A stretch of 35,102 nucleotides of DNA from Bifidobacterium breve. GTDB taxonomy: Bacteria; Actinomycetota; Acidimicrobiia; IMCC26256; JAENVU01. The stretch spans positions 1-35,102 of the forward strand of contig CAMBEL010000015.1 in assembly GCA_945865605.1 (NCBI GenBank), written 5' to 3'. The notes beneath the pieces are model-generated. The model was not told the DNA's origin, ran no database searches, and worked only from the letters and a program-made list of their open reading frames with translations. Each line of letters begins with the position of its first letter. The stretch's first letter is position 1. This document shows positions 30,536-35,102 of this stretch, piece after piece. The translations under genes and the position numbers were made by a program.

Positions 30536-31648
30536 ATGAATGAAGCAGGCGAAGCGTCTGACGCGACGGTTCCGGCGGCTAACGCGCCTGCGAATACTCC
30601 CGTTGTTTCTATCCGGGGTCTGTGCAAACAGTTTGGTGTCGTGCGAGCCGTCGAAGCTCTTGACTTAGACGTGATGCCCGGTGAACTGCTCGCGCTGCTT
30701 GGGCCGAGCGGTTGTGGCAAGACAACAACGTTGCGCTTACTCGCAGGGTTCGAGCACCCGGACGCAGGCACTATTCGTCTAGGCGGCGAGGTCGTCTCCG
30801 GCGCCGAAACATTCGTTGCACCCGAGCGCAGGAACATGGGAGTCGTGTTCCAAGACTTCGCCCTGTTCCCACACCTCACGGTGGCCCAAAATCTTGGTTA
30901 CGGCGTTCGCGACAGAGCCCTGCGAGCGAAACGTGTCGCAGAGATGCTCGATCTAATCCGCCTAAACGATGCCAAAGATCGTCGCCCGTTCGAGTTGTCG
31001 GGCGGCCAACAACAGCGCGTTGCCCTTGGCCGTGCGCTCGCTCCAGATCCCGCGCTCGTATTGCTAGATGAACCTTTCTCCAACTTGGATGCCGCATTGC
31101 GCATGCGCATGCGCGCTGATGTGCGAGATATCCTCAAAGCGGCGGGAGCGACGGCAGTACTGGTTACACATGATCAAGAGGAAGCCCTGACTCTGGCCGA
31201 TCGCGTAGCCGTCATGAACGAAGGGCGCCTGGTCCAAGTAGATGTCCCCGCAGAGCTATACGCGCACCCGTTAGACCCATTCGTTGCGACATTCGTGGGC
31301 GATGCAGACTTACTTCCAGGCGTATCGAACGGCACAGATGTTGAGACCGTCATCGGACGCCTACGGGCACCCGGAGCTCCCCAAGGCCAGGTAGATGTGG
31401 TTGTGCGTCCAGAGCAGGTGAAGGTGTGGCTCGACGGCAACGGAATCGGTGTAGTTCTTGGTATCGAATACTTCGGCCACGACCAGCTAGTTGAAATAGG
31501 CCTCCCAGACGGTTCCAGAGCCAGGTCACGCTTGGGCTCGGCACGAGATTTAGTGGCAGGAGACAGGGTGTCTCTAGCTGTAACGGGAGATGCATTGGCC
31601 TTTCCCGCACCTCAGCGATCAAGTGAGTCTTCCCTTACCTCAACTTAG
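30536..31648 (+). CDS. fbpC: ferric-iron ABC transporter, ATP-binding protein
   Basis: This 370-residue ABC ATPase is of the FbpC/PotA class. Walker A is GPSGCGKTT, the Q-loop is GVVFQDFALFPHLTVAQNL, the ABC signature is LSGGQQQRVALGRALA, Walker B is LVLLDEPFSNLDA, and the H-loop is VLVTHDQEEALTLADR. A C-terminal TOBE-like domain (about 270-365) contains VVVRPEQVKVWL. The first 20 or so residues are Ala/Pro-rich and precede VVSIRGLCKQFG. The start could be later, but no other good one exists. ATG 30536 lies just right of an IdeR box. The stop codon overlaps the next IdeR box. Iron as substrate is inferred from the boxes and the FbpA-like partner. Confidence 0.93.
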   Translation: MNEAGEASDATVPAANAPANTPVVSIRGLCKQFGVVRAVEALDLDVMPGELLALLGPSGCGKTTTLRLLAGFEHPDAGTIRLGGEVVSGAETFVAPERRNMGVVFQDFALFPHLTVAQNLGYGVRDRALRAKRVAEMLDLIRLNDAKDRRPFELSGGQQQRVALGRALAPDPALVLLDEPFSNLDAALRMRMRADVRDILKAAGATAVLVTHDQEEALTLADRVAVMNEGRLVQVDVPAELYAHPLDPFVATFVGDADLLPGVSNGTDVETVIGRLRAPGAPQGQVDVVVRPEQVKVWLDGNGIGVVLGIEYFGHDQLVEIGLPDGSRARSRLGSARDLVAGDRVSLAVTGDALAFPAPQRSSESSLTST

Positions 31649-32729
31649 GTTAGGTAAACTTGACAAGCCTGACCGGACCTGCAAGCCTGCAGCCCTGAAA
31701 ACTTTCGGAAGCACCCTCACAAGAGCCTTTTCTGGCACCCTCGTAACCGTTCTTGCCCTCGGCGCACTAGCCGGATGCAGTTCAAGCGATGAAACCCCGT
31801 CCAGCATCACCGTCTATTCCGGGCGAAGTGAAGAGCTCATCGGTCCACTATTGGAAAAGTTCACTGAAGAGACAGGGATCGAAGTCGAAGTCCGATACGC
31901 AGACTCGCCCGACCTCGCTCTGCTGCTAAACGAAGAAGGCGACAAGACCCCCGCAGACGTGTTCATCTCGGCGAGTCCTGGAGCCATGGGCTATCTCGAC
32001 GGCAACAAGCTGCTCAAAGAACTTCCCGAAAGCATCCTCGATCAAGTACCAGCGCGCTTCAGTGCACCAGACGGCACGTGGGTCGGTATTTCCGGTCGCA
32101 TACGCACGCTCGTTTACAACAAGAACGAAGTGAAGACGGGCGAGCTACCGCAATCGGTGTTTGATCTGACCGACGCTAAGTACAAAGGCAAGGTAGGTAT
32201 TGCGCCAACCAACTCCTCATTCGTCGACTTTGTAACTGCGATGCGCGAAATCGAAGGAGACGCGCGCACCCAAAAGTGGCTCGATGGCATGAAGGCGAAC
32301 GGTGTCAAGACCTACGCGGACAACACATCGATCGTCCAGGCGATCAACCGCGGTGAGGTCACTTTCGGATTGGTCAACCACTACTACAACGAAATCGCCA
32401 AGGCCGCTGACCCGAACGTCGTTAGTGAGAACTTCATTTTCCCGAATCGTGACGTTGGGGCCTTGATCCTGGTTACCGCCGCAGCTGTGATGAGCGCTTC
32501 GGACGAAGTTGATCCTTCAGAACAACTCATCGACTTCCTACTTACCAAGGAATCACAGACCTTCCTAGCCGACGATGAGTTCGAGTATCCGTTGGCAGCG
32601 GGCGTCAAGCCGCCGCTAAACCTGACTCCGCTCGACGAGATCGAAGCCCCCACGGCCAAATTGTCATCGCTCGGCGATGAGTTGGCCGACACAAAACTGA
32701 TGATTCAGAAGTCCGGTCTAGAGGGGTAA
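31590..32729 (+). CDS. fbpA: ferric-iron ABC transporter, substrate-binding lipoprotein (start uncertain)
   Basis: This is an extracytoplasmic iron-binding protein of class FbpA/AfuA. After the signal sequence comes ITVYSGRSEELIGPLLEKFT and PADVFISASPGAMGYL, then VYNKNEVKTGELPQSVFDLT, IAPTNSSFVDFVTAMRE, and FGLVNHYYNEIAK, where the paired Tyr residues are the expected Fe(3+) ligands. The lipobox is LAGC, followed by SSSDE. The coordinates given start at the only in-frame ATG (31590), inside fbpC. That would place an IdeR box inside the coding frame and 35 unusual residues before the signal peptide. A CTG start at 31695 (MKTFGSTLTRAFSGTLVTVL) gives a perfect lipoprotein signal downstream of the IdeR box and is more likely. 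Confidence 0.92.
   Translation: MHWPFPHLSDQVSLPLPQLRLGKLDKPDRTCKPAALKTFGSTLTRAFSGTLVTVLALGALAGCSSSDETPSSITVYSGRSEELIGPLLEKFTEETGIEVEVRYADSPDLALLLNEEGDKTPADVFISASPGAMGYLDGNKLLKELPESILDQVPARFSAPDGTWVGISGRIRTLVYNKNEVKTGELPQSVFDLTDAKYKGKVGIAPTNSSFVDFVTAMREIEGDARTQKWLDGMKANGVKTYADNTSIVQAINRGEVTFGLVNHYYNEIAKAADPNVVSENFIFPNRDVGALILVTAAAVMSASDEVDPSEQLIDFLLTKESQTFLADDEFEYPLAAGVKPPLNLTPLDEIEAPTAKLSSLGDELADTKLMIQKSGLEG
31645..31663. promoter_or_regulatory. second IdeR/DtxR box, upstream of fbpA
   Basis: TTAGGTTAGGTAAACTTGA matches the IdeR consensus at 15 of 19 positions, with a perfect left half. It overlaps the fbpC stop codon and lies about 31 bp before the likely CTG start of fbpA. It suggests that the binding protein has its own iron-repressed promoter, so it can be made in excess over the ATPase. 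Confidence 0.8.
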
Positions 32730-32763
32730 ACAGAAGGGTCCAGAATGGGCCCAGAATGGCTAC

Positions 32764-34407
32764 GTGATGGCCACCATAGAAATTCTCCGAACAAATAGTG
32801 ATCCACCAACGCCAAAGCGTAAGTGGGCCAAGCCATCGCGTGCCCCTAGGGGACTGGAGATTATCGGCATCGTTATTGCGGCGATGTTCGCTGCGCCGCT
32901 CGTGTATCTGATCGCACGTAACTTCGCGGCTCCGAACGAACTACTCAGCGCCGTCACCTCCAGCCAAGTAGGTGCTCCACTCGTACGAACGTTGTTGCTT
33001 GCATCTTCAGTCATGGTCGCATGCGCGTTACTCGGTACTGCGATGGCGTGGCTCACAACCCGCACCGACATATATGGCCGCCGTGCCCTTGCGGTTGTCG
33101 CTGCGTTACCGCTCGTGTTGCCGTCTTTCGTCGCGGCACTCGCATTCGTCGGGACATTCTCGTCAGGCGGTTTGCTCGAAGAAACCTTTGGCATCGACAC
33201 CGGTGTACGCGTACAAGGTTTCTGGGCTGCATTTACAGTGCTAACGCTCATCAGTTACCCGTACGTCTATCTCCCAGTTGCGGCGCGCCTGATTGGGTTG
33301 CCGCGGTCGCTCGAAGAGAGCGCGAGTTCGCTTGGCCGTCATCCGCTCGCGGTATTTCGCACGGTGGTGTTCCCACAGATCACCGGGGCAATTCTTGCCG
33401 GATCAATGCTTGTATTTCTGTATGTAGTCAGTGAATTCGGTGCAGTGTCGCTCTTGCAGTACGACACGTTGACGAGGCGCATTTACGCATCGCGCTTATT
33501 GGATCCGAATGCAGCGATGGCGATGAGTTTGGTGCTTGCGGTCGTTGCGATAACCGTCGTCGTAGTCGAACGGATCGCAACCAAGCGCCGCCACGTGATT
33601 GAGTCACCAGGCACGCAAGGTGCACCGAAGCGCGTGTTACTCGGACATTGGCGCATCGCGTCAACATGTTTCGGTTGGGGGCTCGTTGGTCTCGCGCTCT
33701 TCGTTCCGGTCGCCGTGGTTACGCATTGGGCATGGTTGGGCTTGACGGGAACGCGCAATGTGCTCGGTAGAGGAATGGACATAGGTCGCCTAGTGCAACC
33801 GACGATCAACACAGCGTTACTTGGCGTTGGTGCTGCGGTAGTCGCGATCATCGTGGTGTTGCCGGTCGCGTATCTAACGGCCCGCTACCGTTCTCGCGTC
33901 GGTGGGTTCGCCAACGCGCTTGTAGTCGGCGGGTTCGCACTTCCTGGCCTGGTGATAGCTCTCGCACTCGTAGGCGCCAGTTTGCGCATTCCGTTCCTCG
34001 ACCACCTGTACCAAACATTCCCGCTTCTCATATTCGCCTACGTCGTGCACTTTGGGGCTCAGGCGATGCGCTCTGCGCAAGTGTCGGTCGAGGCCGTGCC
34101 GCGTCACCTCCGCGATGCTGCACGTTCCCTCGGTGCTGGTCGGGTGCGTCGGTTTCGGACGGTTGAGTTGCCATTGATGGCCCCGGCGCTCGCAGCCGGT
34201 TGTGGCCTTGTGCTCCTCTCGGTGATGAAGGAACTCCCCGCAACTCTTTTGCTAGCACCCATCGGCGTAGACACACTCGCAATCAGAATATGGAGCGCGT
34301 CGTCCGAAGGTTTTTACGCTCAAGCCGGTCTCGCCTCCGTCATGCTCGTAGCCCTTGCCGCCGCGCTAACTTGGCTCTTAACGATCCGGCATATGGAGCG
34401 CCTATAG
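32764..34407 (+). CDS. fbpB: ferric-iron ABC transporter, fused permease
   Basis: This 547-residue membrane protein has two tandem permease domains of the FbpB type, about 12 helices in total. Each half has an EAA coupling loop: ESASSLGRHPLAVFRTVVFP and DAARSLGAGRVRRFRTVELP. A charged loop (RIATKRRHVIESPG) joins the halves. GTG 32764 and ATG 32767 are adjacent starts. The ribosome site is weak (CAGAATGG). It follows fbpA by 34 bp and completes the importer with fbpC and fbpA. A two-domain fusion is the usual form for ferric permeases. Confidence 0.93.
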   Translation: MMATIEILRTNSDPPTPKRKWAKPSRAPRGLEIIGIVIAAMFAAPLVYLIARNFAAPNELLSAVTSSQVGAPLVRTLLLASSVMVACALLGTAMAWLTTRTDIYGRRALAVVAALPLVLPSFVAALAFVGTFSSGGLLEETFGIDTGVRVQGFWAAFTVLTLISYPYVYLPVAARLIGLPRSLEESASSLGRHPLAVFRTVVFPQITGAILAGSMLVFLYVVSEFGAVSLLQYDTLTRRIYASRLLDPNAAMAMSLVLAVVAITVVVVERIATKRRHVIESPGTQGAPKRVLLGHWRIASTCFGWGLVGLALFVPVAVVTHWAWLGLTGTRNVLGRGMDIGRLVQPTINTALLGVGAAVVAIIVVLPVAYLTARYRSRVGGFANALVVGGFALPGLVIALALVGASLRIPFLDHLYQTFPLLIFAYVVHFGAQAMRSAQVSVEAVPRHLRDAARSLGAGRVRRFRTVELPLMAPALAAGCGLVLLSVMKELPATLLLAPIGVDTLAIRIWSASSEGFYAQAGLASVMLVALAAALTWLLTIRHMERL

Positions 34408-34501
34408 AGTGTCAAAGTGCCGACCAAACAGTTGGCAATCCCTTGTAACCGAGTCATGACAAGCGTGAGATGAAGACCTACTTCGCAATCAGGAGGAATT
34501 A

Positions 34502-35032
34502 ATGAGAAGCAGTAGAACGAAGTGGGTGCTAGCCGCCATGGCAGCTGGCATGTTGGTATTCACTGCCTGCGGCAGCAGCGACAACAAAGAGGCAGACGTT
34601 GAAACCGAGGAGCACATGGCAGAAGATGCGAAGTGTGAGCCGTATGGCGTCTTCTTGGACTCGACTACGCGCATCAACGTGACCCTCAACGAGTGGGTTG
34701 TGGATCTCAGTCAATCTGAGGCACCTGCCGGGCTAGTTGGTTTCGCCCTAGAGGACGTAGGTGAAATGCCGCACGAGTTCGTGGTAGTTAAGGGCGTAAC
34801 CCCCACCGAGCTTCCGCTGGCAGACGATGGATCCCTCAATGAAGATGCCCTGCCTGAGGGTGCCCTAATCGGCGAGGTTGAACCATTCCCAGCCGGAGAG
34901 ACCTGCGAGGGCACATTTGAGCTGGCGGCCGGTGAGTACACGCTGCTTTGCAACATCGTCGAGGAAGAAGACGATGGAACCGTTGAAGTCCACCTGAAAG
35001 AAGGCATGGTTACCACCTTCACCGTGACCTGA
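34502..35032 (+). CDS. cupredoxin-like lipoprotein (putative type I copper protein)
   Basis: This 176-residue secreted lipoprotein has the signal RTKWVLAAMAAGMLVFTACG (Cys23 lipid anchor), a short charged linker, then a cupredoxin-like fold: INVTLNEWVVDLSQSEAPAG, MPHEFVVVKGV, GEYTLLCNIVEEEDDGTVEV and HLKEGMVTTFTV. All four type I copper ligands can be assigned: His in MPHEF, Cys in LLCNI, His in EVHLKEGM and the Met there. The loop between Cys and the second His is long (14 residues, acidic) compared with plastocyanin. I recall the acidic loop from other actinobacterial cupredoxin-like proteins. It probably carries electrons or binds copper at the outer face. A strong AGGAGG ribosome site supports ATG 34502. 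It is not obviously co-transcribed with the iron genes. Confidence 0.8.
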   Translation: MRSSRTKWVLAAMAAGMLVFTACGSSDNKEADVETEEHMAEDAKCEPYGVFLDSTTRINVTLNEWVVDLSQSEAPAGLVGFALEDVGEMPHEFVVVKGVTPTELPLADDGSLNEDALPEGALIGEVEPFPAGETCEGTFELAAGEYTLLCNIVEEEDDGTVEVHLKEGMVTTFTVT

Positions 35033-35058
35033 TCTAGAGAATCTGGGAAGTGCTCTAA

Positions 35059-35085
35059 TTTGCACTCTCGGGTCGCGAGTGCCAA
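35059..35085. promoter_or_regulatory. CIRCE operator (HrcA binding site)
   Basis: TTTGCACTC, nine bases, GAGTGCCAA matches the CIRCE consensus TTAGCACTC-N9-GAGTGCTAA at 16 of 18 arm positions with exact 9-9-9 geometry. HrcA represses groES/groEL and dnaK or hrcA operons through this site. The controlled gene must lie just past the right edge of the window. Confidence 0.85.
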
Positions 35086-35091
35086 CATGGT

Positions 35092-35100
35092 CTGGCACTC
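35092..35100. promoter_or_regulatory. left half of a second CIRCE operator, cut by window end
   Basis: CTGGCACTC starts six bases after the first CIRCE and matches the left arm TTAGCACTC at 7 of 9. The right arm would lie outside the window. Double CIRCE sites are known before actinobacterial groES operons, which makes groES the best guess for the next gene. Confidence 0.6.
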
Positions 35101-35102
35101 GC

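Noticed and set aside
30502-30879. N-terminal extension of the IdeR frame by about 126 codons
   Set aside because: It lies opposite the fbpC start and contains the IdeR box. The DtxR family begins at the DTTEEYLETI segment, so the start is at 30501.
32734-32757. Short tandem repeat GGNCCAGAATGG twice before fbpB
   Set aside because: Two 12-bp copies with one mismatch in a 34-bp gap. Too short to distinguish from chance, and no fold or known motif.

Overview
The window looks like a piece of an actinobacterial chromosome, most likely class Acidimicrobiia. By eye the base composition is a moderate GC in the mid-50s percent. The lineage is inferred from gene content and order: radA-disA, crp, carD, a PIN/TRAM membrane protein, ispD, ispF, cysS and rlmB near clpC resembles the mycobacterial block around Rv3579c-Rv3596c. 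A CysO-type sulfur carrier, GpgS, an LppM-like lipoprotein, IdeR boxes and CIRCE elements also point to actinobacteria. Coding is dense, with many 1-11 bp overlaps and frequent GTG or TTG starts.

Layout. 1-4473: an operon for NAD and CoA synthesis (nadB partial, nadC, coaX) running into an epimerase-like/acyltransferase-like pair whose catalytic motifs both look degraded. 4612-6728: an alpha/beta hydrolase facing a long-chain polyprenyl diphosphate synthase. 6944-19881: clpC, an LppM-like lipoprotein, radA, disA, a dienelactone-hydrolase-like protein, a divergent Crp/Fnr regulator, carD with a histone-H1-like basic tail, PIN/TRAM, ispD, ispF, cysS and rlmB. This is housekeeping: proteolysis, DNA repair and c-di-AMP, global transcription, isoprenoid precursors, and translation.

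19895-21380 is the most unusual segment. A tRNA-Thr(TGT) gene has its 3' 52 bp repeated perfectly 1.4 kb downstream. The two copies bracket a decayed tyrosine-integrase C-terminus, two matched pairs of TGCAAACG sites spaced 11 bp apart, a hairpin and one unrecognised gene. That gene's upstream reading frame meets another frame exactly at a T TTA AAC slippery heptamer. The whole reads as a shrunken integrative element with attL and attR still visible.

21486-27987: a zinc-ribbon/DUF4190 membrane protein and a LytR_C protein, then a sugar and compatible-solute block. It holds otsB, an OtsA-like GT20 enzyme, a TreT-like GT4 enzyme, glycerate kinase and glucosyl-3-phosphoglycerate synthase. These would make trehalose by two routes and glucosylglycerate from 3-phosphoglycerate.

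28040-29855: a SAM-I (S-box) riboswitch precedes a zinc-ribbon threonine-synthase-like PLP enzyme translationally coupled to a CysO-type sulfur carrier, closed by a 59-bp two-tier palindrome. This suggests, as inference only, a protein-thiocarboxylate route to homocysteine. 29854-32729+: an IdeR/DtxR regulator with an altered metal site 2, and a ferric-iron ABC transporter (ATPase, binding protein, fused permease) with two IdeR boxes. The window ends with a cupredoxin-like lipoprotein and one complete plus one partial CIRCE operator, implying that a HrcA-controlled chaperone operon (groES/groEL or hrcA/dnaJ) starts just beyond the right edge.
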